NCBI RefSeq assembly: GCF_041080675.1
Contig: NZ_CP163520.1
Coordinates: forward strand, 6,101,001-6,165,000
Length of the DNA stretch: 64,000 nt
Source of the DNA: Streptomyces sp. cg36
Lineage (GTDB): Bacteria; Actinomycetota; Actinomycetes; Streptomycetales; Streptomycetaceae
Direction of reading: 5' to 3'
The notes under the pieces are model-generated. The model worked only from the letters and a program-made list of their open reading frames with translations. It made no database searches and had not been told where the DNA came from. Numbering within the stretch: the stretch's first letter is position 1; every line of letters starts with the position of its first letter. Below, in pieces: positions 45,044-54,199 of this stretch. A program made the position numbers and the translations under genes.

Positions 45044-46384
45044 CTAGTGCGGCTCGTCCACCAGACCGTCGGCGGCCTCGACTTCCTCCCGGGTGATGCC
45101 CAGGAGGTAGAGCACGGTGTCCAGGAACGGTACGTTCACCGCCGTGTCGGCGGCCCGGCGCACCACCGGCTTGGCGTTGAACGCGACGCCCAGACCGGCC
45201 GCGTTGAGCATGTCGAGGTCGTTGGCGCCGTCACCGATCGCCACGGTCTGGTCGAGCGGGACGCCCGCCTGCGCCGCGAACTCCCGCAGCAGCCGCGCCT
45301 TCCCGGCCCGGTCGACGACCGCCCCGGTGACCCGCCCGGTGAACTTCCCGTCGGCGATCTCCAGGGTGTTGGCCGAGGCGAAGTCGAGCCCGAGGCGCTC
45401 TTGCAGGTCGTCGGTGACCTGGGTGAACCCGCCGGACACCACCCCGACCTGGTAGCCGAGCCGCTTGAGCGTACGGATCAGGGTGCGGGCGCCGGGGGTG
45501 AGCCGCACCTCGGCGCGGACCTTGTCCACCACGGACGCGTCGAGCCCGGCGAGCAGCGCCACGCGCGCGTGGAGCGACTGCTCGAAGTCCAGCTCGCCGC
45601 GCATCGCCTGGGCGGTGACCTCGGCGACCTGGTCCTCGCATCCGGCGTGCGCCGCGAAGAGCTCGATCACCTCGTCCTGGATGAGCGTGGAGTCCACGTC
45701 CATGACGACCAGCCGCTGGGCCCGCCGGTGCAGCCCGGCCGAGACGACCGCGACGTCCACGCCGAGGGCCGCCGCCTCGGTGGCCAGCGCGGTGCGCAGC
45801 GGCTCGGTCTCGGCGCCGGAGACCGCGAACTCGACCGCCGTCACCGGGTACTTGGCGAGCCGGAAGATCCGGTCGATGTTGCCGCCGGTGGCGGTGATCC
45901 GGGCCGCTATGGCCGCCGTGGACTCCGCGGTGAGCGGATGCCCGAGCACCGTGACGTGCGAACGGCCGCTGCCGCGCGGCCGGTTGTCGCCGATGCCGGA
46001 GATGATCTCGGCCTGGAGCTTCAGCGAGTCGGCCCAGCTGTGCACGGTCGCCCGCAGCTCGCCCTCGGTGCTCACGGTGGGCTCGGTGACCAGGGCGCAC
46101 AGGACGATGCGGCCACGGGTGACGACCTGCTCGATGTCGACGACGTCGACGTCGAAGGCGGCCAGGGTGTCGAAGAGGCCGGCCGTGATGCCCGGCCGGT
46201 CCTTCCCGAAGATCTTGACGAGCAGAGTGGGGACATCGGCGGCCTCGACCGCGGCGTCCATGGCCGAGGCGGCGTCGGGGGTGGGGACGTCGGCGTCGAC
46301 CGGGGGGCGGGCCGCGCCGGTGGCCGCACCGAGGGGCGCGTCAGGGTTCTGACCAGCGGGGCGAGGGGGCTGTGATGCGCTCAT
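45044..46384 (-). CDS. serB: Phosphoserine phosphatase SerB with N-terminal ACT domains
   Basis: 446 residues from ATG 46384. A disordered leader (about 45 residues) is followed by ACT-type regulatory repeats (LLVKIFGKDRPGITAGLFDTLAAFDVDVVDIEQ and VTVLGHPLTAESTAAIAARITATGGNIDRI), then a HAD phosphatase domain with VMDVDSTLI (catalytic Asp pair), GVVSGGFTQV and AIGDGANDLDML. Final step of serine biosynthesis; the ACT domains suggest serine feedback. Full length for the actinobacterial type. Confidence 0.96.
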   Translation of the reverse strand: MSASQPPRPAGQNPDAPLGAATGAARPPVDADVPTPDAASAMDAAVEAADVPTLLVKIFGKDRPGITAGLFDTLAAFDVDVVDIEQVVTRGRIVLCALVTEPTVSTEGELRATVHSWADSLKLQAEIISGIGDNRPRGSGRSHVTVLGHPLTAESTAAIAARITATGGNIDRIFRLAKYPVTAVEFAVSGAETEPLRTALATEAAALGVDVAVVSAGLHRRAQRLVVMDVDSTLIQDEVIELFAAHAGCEDQVAEVTAQAMRGELDFEQSLHARVALLAGLDASVVDKVRAEVRLTPGARTLIRTLKRLGYQVGVVSGGFTQVTDDLQERLGLDFASANTLEIADGKFTGRVTGAVVDRAGKARLLREFAAQAGVPLDQTVAIGDGANDLDMLNAAGLGVAFNAKPVVRRAADTAVNVPFLDTVLYLLGITREEVEAADGLVDEPH

Positions 46385-46518
46385 GGTGATCCCACCGTAT
46401 AGGCCGCGCCCACGCCTCCGGTGCCCCGTCCCGCCCACCGGACAGCGTTTCCCCGCCCCGCGGCAAGATGACAGCGGACCGCAACCTCCCGGTCACCCAG
46501 GGGTGGGCGGTGCGCCGC

Positions 46519-48363
46519 TCACCGCCTGCCGCGCGGCGTCCCCGGCGGCGGTGGCGGCGGCTGCTCCCCGGGCGGCGGCGGGGGACCCGGGCGCCCCCGG
46601 CGGTACGGGGGAGGGGCCATCGGCCCCGCCACCGTGGGAGCCCCGTGCACACCCGGCGCCCCTTGTGTCCCGGGCGCCCCTTGCGGCCCCTGGTAGCCCT
46701 GCCGGCCCTGGTCGCCCCGCTCGCCGTCGGCCCCTCGCTCGCCCGCCCGCCCCGTCGGACCCGCCCGCCCCGGCCGTTCGGGCTGCTCCGGGAGGCGCAG
46801 ATACGGGTTGGTCTCGTCGTGCGAGGGCCGGTAGACCGGGGACGGGGTGTACGGGCCGGGCCGCCGGTACACCTCTTCCGCGCCGGGGGCCGCCGGGGCC
46901 GGGACGCGGGAGCGGAGCGGCAGCGCGGAGGCGGCGGCGAGCGGCGCCGCCCGCCACCCGGCCGCGCCCATCACATACGCGAGGAGCGCGCCGAGGCCGC
47001 CCGCCCCGGCACCCCACAGCGCGCCCAGGACCAGCGCGAGCCCGCCGTTCCCGTGCAGCTCGATCCCCGCGCCGAACGCGTCGAAGCCGAGCACCGACAG
47101 CGAGGCGTCGGCGGACACCCCCGTCAGCCACACCAGCAGCGGCAGCGCGAGCGCCGTCACCGCGCCCAGCGCCAGCGCGCAGCGCGCGGCGAAGGCGCCC
47201 GGCGTCAGCTCCCGCACCGGCGTGCGGGCCGCCGCGAGCACCCCCGCGTACAGCATCATCAGCACGCCCGCGACCACGAGCAGCCACACGCGCCCGTCCA
47301 GCTCCGCCAGCCGTCCGAGCGACACGCTCCGGTCCCGGTCGACGGCGAGCAGCTTGTCCAGGGGGTCCGGGAGCACCTTGAGCAGCGCCCCGGTGGCATG
47401 CCCGTTCCACGGCACGAGCAGGCCGAGCGGGATCGCCAGCCACACCCCGTTGGGCGCGCCGAGCAGCGCGGCGCCGAGGATCCGCCGCGGGTGGTCGTCG
47501 CCCAGCAGCGCGTACCCGGCCGCCGCGAGCCCGGCGAGCACCGCCACCAGCACCACCGCGACCAGCGCGGAGGCGGCGGGCCGCACGGTCCGGTGCGCCC
47601 ACTCCCAGCGGCGCGGCAGCGGGGCCCGCCGGGAGGCGAGCAGCGCGATCAGCAGCACCCCGAGCACCCACAGCAGCGCGCCCGCCAGCGAGTCCGCCGT
47701 GTTCACGGTGAACCCGACCCGGGCCTTGGCCTCGGCGAGCTTGCCGAGCCGGTCGGGCAGCAGCCCGCCCAGGTCCCCGAGCCCGCCGAGCCCGGGCACC
47801 TTGATCCCGCCGGCGCCGCCCGGGGTCTTGCCCGTGTCGAGGCCGAGCGAGCCGCCGTCCAGGGTGATGAGGTCGTGCCCGGCCCAGGCGAGCCCCGCCA
47901 CCACGGCGGCGAACAGGGCGACCACCCCGCCCGCCCGCGCGGCCAGTTCGGCCCCGGGCAGGGTCGCGCCCGCCGCCCGCAGCGAGCGGAGGAAGAAGAA
48001 GGAGAGCAGCAGCGCGCCCGCCAGGGAGACGCCCAGGGGCGTGATGTCGATGGCCGTGCGCGCCTGCGCCCCGGTGAGGCCGAACGCCGAGACGTCCCCG
48101 GACGGGGTGACGGAGCCGCCCGCGCCGAGCACCACCACGGCCGCCGTCATCGGCCCGAGCGCCCCGGCCGCGTCGGCGCCGAGCAGATGCAGTCCGAGGG
48201 CCGCGACGCCCGCCATGGCGACCACCGCCCAGCTGACCGAGGCGACCGAGGCGAGCAGTACGTCACCCCAGGGCACCCGGCCGGACCGGGTGGCGGCCCG
48301 CTTCGCGTACGGGGTGGCGGGCTCCTCGGAGAGCCGCTTCGCGTCCCTGTCGCCCCTGCTCAT
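46519..48363 (-). CDS. Streptophobe-family membrane protein with collagen-like and proline-rich tail
   Basis: 614 residues from ATG 48363 (GGGGGG just upstream; an in-frame ATG at 48405 would add 14). About ten hydrophobic helices span residues 25-480, beginning VPWGDVLLASVASVSWAVVAMAGVAAL, typical of the streptophobe family known only from streptomycetes. A Gly-rich extracytoplasmic-looking loop (GGAGGIKVPGLGGLGDLGG) lies in the middle. Residues 532-576 are fifteen uninterrupted Gly-X-Y triplets, a collagen-like segment, followed by a Pro-rich end (PPPPPGEQPPPPPP). Divergent from the FHA-ABC gene. Function unknown. Confidence 0.85.
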   Translation of the reverse strand: MSRGDRDAKRLSEEPATPYAKRAATRSGRVPWGDVLLASVASVSWAVVAMAGVAALGLHLLGADAAGALGPMTAAVVVLGAGGSVTPSGDVSAFGLTGAQARTAIDITPLGVSLAGALLLSFFFLRSLRAAGATLPGAELAARAGGVVALFAAVVAGLAWAGHDLITLDGGSLGLDTGKTPGGAGGIKVPGLGGLGDLGGLLPDRLGKLAEAKARVGFTVNTADSLAGALLWVLGVLLIALLASRRAPLPRRWEWAHRTVRPAASALVAVVLVAVLAGLAAAGYALLGDDHPRRILGAALLGAPNGVWLAIPLGLLVPWNGHATGALLKVLPDPLDKLLAVDRDRSVSLGRLAELDGRVWLLVVAGVLMMLYAGVLAAARTPVRELTPGAFAARCALALGAVTALALPLLVWLTGVSADASLSVLGFDAFGAGIELHGNGGLALVLGALWGAGAGGLGALLAYVMGAAGWRAAPLAAASALPLRSRVPAPAAPGAEEVYRRPGPYTPSPVYRPSHDETNPYLRLPEQPERPGRAGPTGRAGERGADGERGDQGRQGYQGPQGAPGTQGAPGVHGAPTVAGPMAPPPYRRGRPGPPPPPGEQPPPPPPGTPRGRR

Positions 48364-48472
48364 CAGGCCCCCCGGGATTTGCTCCAACTTGTCCCATTCG
48401 CGCATGATCCGTACGCACTCATGGGCGGTTACTACTTTCCGGGCGCGTTTCTCCCAAGTCAACGGCGCGCGC

Positions 48473-48599
48473 GTGCACGGCTGTTGCCGGACTGCAACAG
48501 GTCTGTGCACGTTATTCACAAGGGCCGGGTTTCGGATACGAGCCCGGGCCTGAAATAGTTCCCCACGATGTTCGCCATCCCTAGACTCCCTGCAACAGG
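48473..48599. promoter_or_regulatory. Divergent promoter region with nested inverted repeats
   Basis: CTGTTGC (48481-48487) and GCAACAG (48494-48500) form an inverted repeat flanked by GTGCAC at 48473 and 48505. The 10-mer CTGCAACAGG occurs at 48492-48501 and again at 48590-48599, inside CCCTG-CAA-CAGGG. TAGACT at 48582-48587 resembles a -10. These shared elements probably bind a regulator of one or both divergent genes. Confidence 0.55.
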
Positions 48600-48633
48600 G
48601 GGATTGCTCGGGGGACAACAAGTGGGGCATGGA

Positions 48634-51165
48634 GTGCCGGAACTCGTACTGGAATTGAATGGCAGGACCTGGACGCTGGACGTGTCCCGGTCGTACACCC
48701 TGGGGCGCGATCCCCAGGGCGACCTGGTGATTGACGACGCCAGGGTCTCGTGGCGGCACGCCACGATCAGCTGGGGCGGCCGGAGTTGGGTCATCGAGGA
48801 CCACGGCAGCACCAACGGCACCTATGTGCAGGGCCAGCGGATCCACCAGATGGAAATCGGCCCCGGCTCCGCGGTGAACCTGGGCAACGCGACGGACGGC
48901 CCGCGGCTGAATCTCACCGCTGCCGCCGCTGCCGCCCCGGCCGGCGCCGGCGCGTACGCGCAGCCCGCCGCCGCCCAGCAGGCGCCGCAGCAGGCCCCGC
49001 CGCAGCAGCCCCAGGCGGGCGGCTGGGCGCCGCAGCAGCCGCAGGCTCCCCAGCAGGTGCCCCCGCAGCAGGCATGGCAGCAGGCCCCGCAGGCGCAGGC
49101 CCCGGTGCCGCACCAGCAGGGCCCCGGCCAGGGCGCGGGCCCGCCGGCCCACGGCGACCGCAGCCCCACCACGTTCCACCAGGTCGCGCTCGGCCGGGTG
49201 ATGCGCATCGGCCGTGCGCTGGAGAACGAGCTGGTCGTCTCCGACCTCCAGGTCTCGCGCCACCACGCCGAGTTCCACGCCACGCCCGACGGCCGCATGG
49301 AGATCCGCGACCTCGGGTCCCACAACGGCACCTACGTCAACGGCATGCCGCTGGCCAAGGGCGGCAGCGCGCTGCTCGGCCCCAGCGACATCGTCGGCGT
49401 CGGCCACTCGACGTTCCGCATCGTCGGCGACCGCCTGGAAGAGTTCGTCGACACCGGTGACGTCTCCTTCTCGGCCCGCCACCTCACGGTGACGGTCGAC
49501 GGCGGCAAGCAGATCCTCAAGGACGTCTCCTTCGGCGTCCCCGAGAAGTCGCTGATCGCCGTCATCGGCCCCTCCGGCTCCGGCAAGTCCACCCTGCTCA
49601 AGGCGCTGACCGGCTACCGGCCCGCCAACCAGGGCGATGTCCTCTACGACAACCGGAACCTGTACAAGCAGTTCGCCGAGCTGCGCCAGCGCATCGGTCT
49701 GGTCCCGCAGGACGACATCCTGCACAAGGAGCTGACCGTCAAGAAGGCGCTGAAGTACGCGGCCAAGCTGCGCTTCCCCGCCGACACCAGCGAGGCCGAG
49801 CGCCAGCAGCGGATCGACGAGGTCCTCGGCGAGCTCAAGCTGGACATCCACAAGGAGAAGAAGGTCACCTCCCTCTCCGGCGGCCAGCGCAAGCGCGTCT
49901 CGGTCGCCCTGGAGCTGCTGACCAAGCCGTCGCTGATCTTCCTGGACGAGCCGACCTCCGGCCTCGACCCGGGCATGGACCGCGATGTGATGCAGCTGCT
50001 GCGCGGGCTCGCCGACGACGGCCGCACGGTCCTCGTCGTCACCCACTCGGTGGCCGAGCTGGCGATCTGCGACAAGCTCCTGGTGATGGCGCCGGGCGGC
50101 TCGGTGGCGTACTTCGGCCCGCCCGAGGAGGCGCTCAACTTCTTCGGCTACGGCACCTGGGCCGATGTCTTCTCCGCCTTCGAGAACTACCGCGACTACG
50201 ACTGGGCGGGCCGCTGGAAGGGCTCGCAGCACTACCAGATGTACGCCGCGGACATCGACGCGGTGGCCGCCCAGTCGGTGCAGATGCCGTCCCCGCACCA
50301 GATGCGCCCGCCCAAGCCGCAGGGCTGGGGCTCGCAGCTGTGGACGCTGATGCGCCGCTACAGCTCGGTGATCGCCTCCGACAAGGGCTTCCTGGGCCTG
50401 ATGGTGATACTGCCCGCCGTCCTCGGCGCGGTCAGTGTGGTCATCCCGGCGAAGTTCGGCCTGGCGCCGCCGACGGCGCCGAGCAAGTTCAACAGCGACG
50501 CGGGCACGATCATGCTGATCCTCGCGGTCGGCATGTGCTTCTCGGGCGCGGCCAACTCCGTACGAGAACTGATCAAGGAACGGGTCATCTACGAACGGGA
50601 ACGGGCCACCGGCCTCTCCCGCTCGGCCTATCTGATGTCCAAGGTCATCGTCCTCGGCGTGATCACCGCGATCCAGGGCGTCATCATCTGCGGCATCGGC
50701 TTCTCCACCCGGGACCTCCCCAAGGAGGGCCTGATCATGCCGCCGGCCGTCGAGATCTGCCTGGTGGTCATCGCCCTCGGCTTCACCTCGATGATGTTCG
50801 GCCTGGTCATCTCCTCGCTGGTGAAGACCGCCGAGAAGACCATGCCGCTGCTGGTCATGTTCGCGATCGTGCAGGTCGTCTTCACCGGCATCCTCTTCAA
50901 GGTCTACGGCTCGATCGGCCTTGAGCAGTTCGCCTGGCTGATGCCCTCGCGCTGGGCCATCGCGGGCGCCGGCTCCACGCTGGACCTCGCCCATCTGATG
51001 CCGCCGTGGGACCAGAACAAGCCCACCGACCTGGACCCGCTGTGGGACCACTCGGCGAGCCAGTGGGGCATCAACATCACCGTGCTGATCGCGCTCGGCG
51101 TGATCTGCGGCTTCGCGGTCGCGCGCCTGCTGCGCCGCCACGAGCCGGAGGTCATGCGCAAGTAG
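48634..51165 (+). CDS. FHA-FHA-ABC transporter fusion (ATPase plus permease)
   Basis: 843 residues from GTG 48634; an upstream ATG at 48568 is in frame but precedes a likely -10, so the shorter start is preferred. Domains: FHA-1 (about 1-95, GRDPQGDLVIDDARVSWRHA, STNGTYV), a Gln/Pro/Ala low-complexity linker (96-180), FHA-2 (183-270, GRALENELVVSDLQVSRHHA, SHNGTYVNG), ABC ATPase (283-500, Walker A GPSGSGKST, LSGGQRKRVS, IFLDEPTSGLD) and an ABC-2 permease with six helices (590-843). FHA domains read phospho-threonine, so Ser/Thr kinases probably control it. Similar to mycobacterial Rv1747-type exporters. Confidence 0.93.
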   Translation: MPELVLELNGRTWTLDVSRSYTLGRDPQGDLVIDDARVSWRHATISWGGRSWVIEDHGSTNGTYVQGQRIHQMEIGPGSAVNLGNATDGPRLNLTAAAAAAPAGAGAYAQPAAAQQAPQQAPPQQPQAGGWAPQQPQAPQQVPPQQAWQQAPQAQAPVPHQQGPGQGAGPPAHGDRSPTTFHQVALGRVMRIGRALENELVVSDLQVSRHHAEFHATPDGRMEIRDLGSHNGTYVNGMPLAKGGSALLGPSDIVGVGHSTFRIVGDRLEEFVDTGDVSFSARHLTVTVDGGKQILKDVSFGVPEKSLIAVIGPSGSGKSTLLKALTGYRPANQGDVLYDNRNLYKQFAELRQRIGLVPQDDILHKELTVKKALKYAAKLRFPADTSEAERQQRIDEVLGELKLDIHKEKKVTSLSGGQRKRVSVALELLTKPSLIFLDEPTSGLDPGMDRDVMQLLRGLADDGRTVLVVTHSVAELAICDKLLVMAPGGSVAYFGPPEEALNFFGYGTWADVFSAFENYRDYDWAGRWKGSQHYQMYAADIDAVAAQSVQMPSPHQMRPPKPQGWGSQLWTLMRRYSSVIASDKGFLGLMVILPAVLGAVSVVIPAKFGLAPPTAPSKFNSDAGTIMLILAVGMCFSGAANSVRELIKERVIYERERATGLSRSAYLMSKVIVLGVITAIQGVIICGIGFSTRDLPKEGLIMPPAVEICLVVIALGFTSMMFGLVISSLVKTAEKTMPLLVMFAIVQVVFTGILFKVYGSIGLEQFAWLMPSRWAIAGAGSTLDLAHLMPPWDQNKPTDLDPLWDHSASQWGINITVLIALGVICGFAVARLLRRHEPEVMRK

Positions 51166-51186
51166 CGCGGACCCCCACGTACGCCG

Positions 51187-51219
51187 AAGGGCGGCGCCCC
51201 GCGAGGGGTGCCGCCCTTT
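51187..51219. terminator. Terminator with T-run after FHA-ABC
   Basis: AAGGGCGGCGCCCC (51187-51200) pairs with GGGGTGCCGCCCTTT (51205-51219), one mismatch, GCGA loop, ending in TTT. Lies between convergent genes. Confidence 0.85.
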
Positions 51220-51238
51220 CGTGTGCGTCCGGCGTCCG

Positions 51239-51904
51239 TCAGTAGGCGCCGTTGACGTTGTCGATCGAGCCGTACGTCTTGGCCGCGTAGTTCGCCGCGG
51301 CGGTGATGTTGGCGACCGGGTCGTAGATGTTGGTCGACGTGCCGGGCACGTGGAACGCGTTGAAGGTCGGCTGGATGACCTGGAGGAGGCCGATCGACGG
51401 GGTGCCGTTGATGGCGTTGATGTCCCAGCCGTTGATCGCGTTCGGGTTGCCGGTCGACTCGCGCATGATGTTGCGGTACAGACCGTTGTACGAACCCGGG
51501 ATGCCCTTGGACTTCATGATGTCCAGGGACTGGCGGATCCAGCCGTCCAGGTTGTTGGCGTAGACCGGCTTGCGGGCGGCGGCGCGGCTCGCGGCGGCGT
51601 CGGCCTCGCGCTTCTTCGCCTCGGCCTCGGCCTTGGCCTTCGCGTCGGCCTCGGCCTGCGCCTTGGCCTGCTTGACGGCGCTGGCCTGCTGCTTGGTGAT
51701 GCTGGCCTGGACCGACTTCGCGTTGGCGCCCGCGGCGGTCACGGAGAAGGCGGCGGGCTCGGCGGCCACGGCGGTACCCGACTCACCGTTTCCCGGCAGG
51801 ACCGAGAAGGCGAGGGCGGCGGCACCGAGAGCGGCGACGCCGGCAATCGAGATCTTGTGCGTCTTGTTCAGACGACTGTGACCAGGGTTGCTGGACTCGG
51901 GCAT
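51239..51904 (-). CDS. Secreted transglycosylase SLT domain protein
   Basis: 221 residues from ATG 51904. N-terminal signal region (NKTHKISIAGVAALGAAALAFSVLPG), then an Ala/Lys/Glu coiled-coil (residues about 65-112), then a lysozyme-like SLT domain with the catalytic Glu149 in NIMRESTGNPNAIN and the conserved GLLQVIQPTFNAFHVPG. Such proteins cleave peptidoglycan glycan strands, often during growth or germination. The upstream 283 bp contains no gene and no recognisable c-di-AMP riboswitch. Confidence 0.9.
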   Translation of the reverse strand: MPESSNPGHSRLNKTHKISIAGVAALGAAALAFSVLPGNGESGTAVAAEPAAFSVTAAGANAKSVQASITKQQASAVKQAKAQAEADAKAKAEAEAKKREADAAASRAAARKPVYANNLDGWIRQSLDIMKSKGIPGSYNGLYRNIMRESTGNPNAINGWDINAINGTPSIGLLQVIQPTFNAFHVPGTSTNIYDPVANITAAANYAAKTYGSIDNVNGAY

Positions 51905-52048
51905 GGCTGTTGGACCTCTTCCGAATGGCGGGGACGGCACACGAAAGCGCCGCGGCGGTGAGCCGCAGCGCTGTGCGACGGGAGCCATTCTTAGCGGCCG
52001 CAAAATCTCGTGGCAAAGGTGTGACGTACGAACCGGCATAGTGGATCA

Positions 52049-52076
52049 GGGGCCGGGAAAACCCGCCATTCGCCCC
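52049..52076 (-). terminator. Probable terminator of the SDR-queA operon
   Basis: GGGGC (52049-52053) pairs with GCCCC (52072-52076); inside it CGGG-AAAA-CCCG (52054-52065) forms a second stem. It lies about 110 bp after the queA-like stop on the minus strand; the rest of the 51905-52187 gap shows promoter-length DNA for the SLT gene and a weaker CG-rich hairpin near 51948-51975. Confidence 0.5.
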
Positions 52077-52187
52077 TGCCCACCCCGCTCACAGCGTCTT
52101 TATGCCTCCACTACGCTGCTTCGTAAGTGATGTGCGTCCTATGCCCGGGCTCACATCGAGCACGTAACAGTCTCACCATGAGTTGCA

Positions 52188-53288
52188 TCAGCAATTCAAT
52201 GCGTGACGGTTCTCGTCCGGAAGTATGAGGTGGACGTCGCCGAACTCGTGCCAGAGGTAGAGCCCGGCCAGCGCCTCGGAGTACGCGACCGCCAGCGCGG
52301 CCCGCCCCGCGATCGCCTCCAGCATCAGCAGGTGCGACGCCTCCGGCTCGTGCAGCCCGGTCAGCAGCCCGTCCACCACCCGCACCCCGCGCTCGGGCGT
52401 GACCACCAGATCCGTCCACCCGGCCGCGGGCCGCACCACCGAGTCCTCCCCGGCCGCCGACTCCAGCGCCCGCACCGCCGTCGTCCCCACCGCCACGATC
52501 CGCCCGCCACCCGCCCGCGCCGCGTTCACCAGCCGCGCCGTGGCCCGCGGCACCTCGAACCGCTCCGGGTACGGCGGCTCGTGCGCCTCCGCCGACGCCA
52601 CCCCCGTGTGCAGGGTGATCGGCGCGAACTGCACCCCGCGCCGCACCAGCTCCGCGACCAGCTCCACCGTGAAGGGCCGCGCGGCGCTCGGCATCTCCGC
52701 CGAGCCCGACCCGTCCGCCGCCGCGAGCGCGAACACCGTCTGATAGGCGGAGAGCGGCTGATCGCGCTCGGTGTACGCGTACCGGATCGGCCGCCCGTAC
52801 CGGCCCAGCAGCCCCGGCACGTCCGGGACGTCCGCGCGCGCCCACCACAGCCGGTCCCCGTCCGCGCTCAGCGGCTCCTCCAGGACCAGCAGCCCCCCGC
52901 CCGGCAGCGCCAGCCGCGTCCACGCGCGCGTACCGGTACGCCGCCGGGTGCTCCCCGACGGCTCCGGGGTGCGCGGCTCCACCGCCCAGCGGCCGTCCGG
53001 GCCCGGCGTGGAGAAGTGCACCACGACCCGCTCACCGCCCTCGGCGGTCGCGTCCACGGCGGCCGGCAGCGTCGCCGACGTGTTCACCACCAGCACGTCA
53101 CCGGCCCGCAGCTGCCCCGCCAGCTCCCGGAACGCGCGGTGCGACACCCGGGCGCCCCGCGACACCAGCAGCCGCACGTCGTCCCGCCCCGAGCCGCGCA
53201 CCTCCGCGGGCACCGACGCCATCAGCTCCTCCGGCACCCGGACCGAGAGCCCGGCCCGCGTCCCCACCGCCGCGCCGGGCCCCTTCAC
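52188..53288 (-). CDS. QueA-like S-adenosylmethionine:tRNA ribosyltransferase-isomerase
   Basis: 366 residues from GTG 53288, overlapping the SDR stop (GTGA). Sequence follows QueA: VLVVNTSATLPAAVDA, PYPERFEVPRATARLVNAARAGGGRIVAVGTTAVRALES, GLLTGLHEPEASHLLMLEAIAG, AYSEALAGLYLWHEFGDVHLIL. QueA transfers the ribosyl of SAM to preQ1 in tRNA. Most streptomycetes are thought to lack the rest of the queuosine pathway, and no tgt, queC-F or queG is nearby, so this homologue may act on another substrate. Coupled to an SDR gene. Confidence 0.88.
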   Translation of the reverse strand: MKGPGAAVGTRAGLSVRVPEELMASVPAEVRGSGRDDVRLLVSRGARVSHRAFRELAGQLRAGDVLVVNTSATLPAAVDATAEGGERVVVHFSTPGPDGRWAVEPRTPEPSGSTRRRTGTRAWTRLALPGGGLLVLEEPLSADGDRLWWARADVPDVPGLLGRYGRPIRYAYTERDQPLSAYQTVFALAAADGSGSAEMPSAARPFTVELVAELVRRGVQFAPITLHTGVASAEAHEPPYPERFEVPRATARLVNAARAGGGRIVAVGTTAVRALESAAGEDSVVRPAAGWTDLVVTPERGVRVVDGLLTGLHEPEASHLLMLEAIAGRAALAVAYSEALAGLYLWHEFGDVHLILPDENRHALNC

Positions 53289-53983
53289 CGGGCCTCCCGC
53301 ACCAGGGCGGGCGCCGCGTACCGCCCGCTCGCCGGGCGCCGGTCCAGCAGCCGCAGGAAACCGGGCACCACCGTCTCCGGCTCGGGCCGCGCGTCCTCGT
53401 CCCCCGGCACCGCCGCCCGGTACAGATCGGTGCGCATGTCGCCCGGGTCCACCGCCCACACCCGCAGCCCCGGCTCCTCCACCGCCAGCACGGCCGCCAG
53501 GTGGTCGAGCGCCGCCTTCGACGCCCCGTATCCGCCCCACGTCGCATACGCCTCCGCGGCGGCGTCCGAACTCACCGCCACCACCGCCCCCGCCTCCGCG
53601 CGCCGCAGCAGCGCCAGCGACTCCTGCACGAGCCCGAGCGCCGCCACCGCGTTGGTCTCCAGCGCCGCCCGGAACCCCTCCAGCGGCTGCTCCGCCAGCG
53701 GCACCAGCGGCTCGGCGCCCAGCGCGCTCGCGTTGTGCACCAGCAGGTCCAGCCCGCCGAGCCCCTCCGCCGCCGCTACCAGCGCCCGGCGGTGCGCCGC
53801 GTCCGTCACGTCACCGGCGAGCGGCACGACCCGGCCGCCGTGCCCGTCCAGCCCGTCGGCCGTCTCCTTCAGTACGGACGCGGTCCGCGCGTCCAGTACG
53901 AGGTCCCAGCCCCGCCCGGCCAGCGCCCGGGCCAGCGCCCGCCCCAGCCCCTTCGAAGCCCCCGTGATGATCGCCACCGGCAT
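53285..53983 (-). CDS. SDR-family oxidoreductase coupled to the QueA homologue
   Basis: 232 residues from ATG 53983 (GAGGGGAC upstream). Complete SDR: TGASKGLG near the start, NAS (VHNASALG), VSSDAA and GYGASKAALDHLA (Tyr, Lys). GTGA overlap with queA means the two proteins are probably made in equal amounts and may act in one pathway; a redox step next to a ribosyltransferase is unusual. Substrate unknown. Confidence 0.9.
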   Translation of the reverse strand: MPVAIITGASKGLGRALARALAGRGWDLVLDARTASVLKETADGLDGHGGRVVPLAGDVTDAAHRRALVAAAEGLGGLDLLVHNASALGAEPLVPLAEQPLEGFRAALETNAVAALGLVQESLALLRRAEAGAVVAVSSDAAAEAYATWGGYGASKAALDHLAAVLAVEEPGLRVWAVDPGDMRTDLYRAAVPGDEDARPEPETVVPGFLRLLDRRPASGRYAAPALVREAR

Positions 53984-54199
53984 GTCGTCCGTCCCCTCGG
54001 AGTCCGTACTGATCCGCCGCCGCCCACGCCCACCAGGAGCCCGGTCCGCCGACAGCCCCAGCGTCACTCCCCGCCCGCCCCGTCCGCCTCAGCCGCCCGG
54101 CCCGGCCGCGCAAGGCACTTCGACCTAGTCCCCGGGGCCCATACCGCCGCCGTCCACAGGCGGATACGCACCGTCACACCCCGCGGGTACCGTGATCCC

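Noticed and set aside
48364..51141. A very long open frame on the minus strand continuing from the streptophobe gene through the entire FHA-ABC gene (over 1,500 codons).
   Set aside because: Antisense frames stay open by default in this high-GC sequence; the plus-strand FHA-ABC gene has clear domains and coding bias, and the antisense protein shows no domain.
51905..52187. ydaO-type c-di-AMP riboswitch upstream of the SLT protein.
   Set aside because: Such genes often have one, but the conserved riboswitch cores (for example a GGGTGAATC-like block) could not be found on the minus strand.
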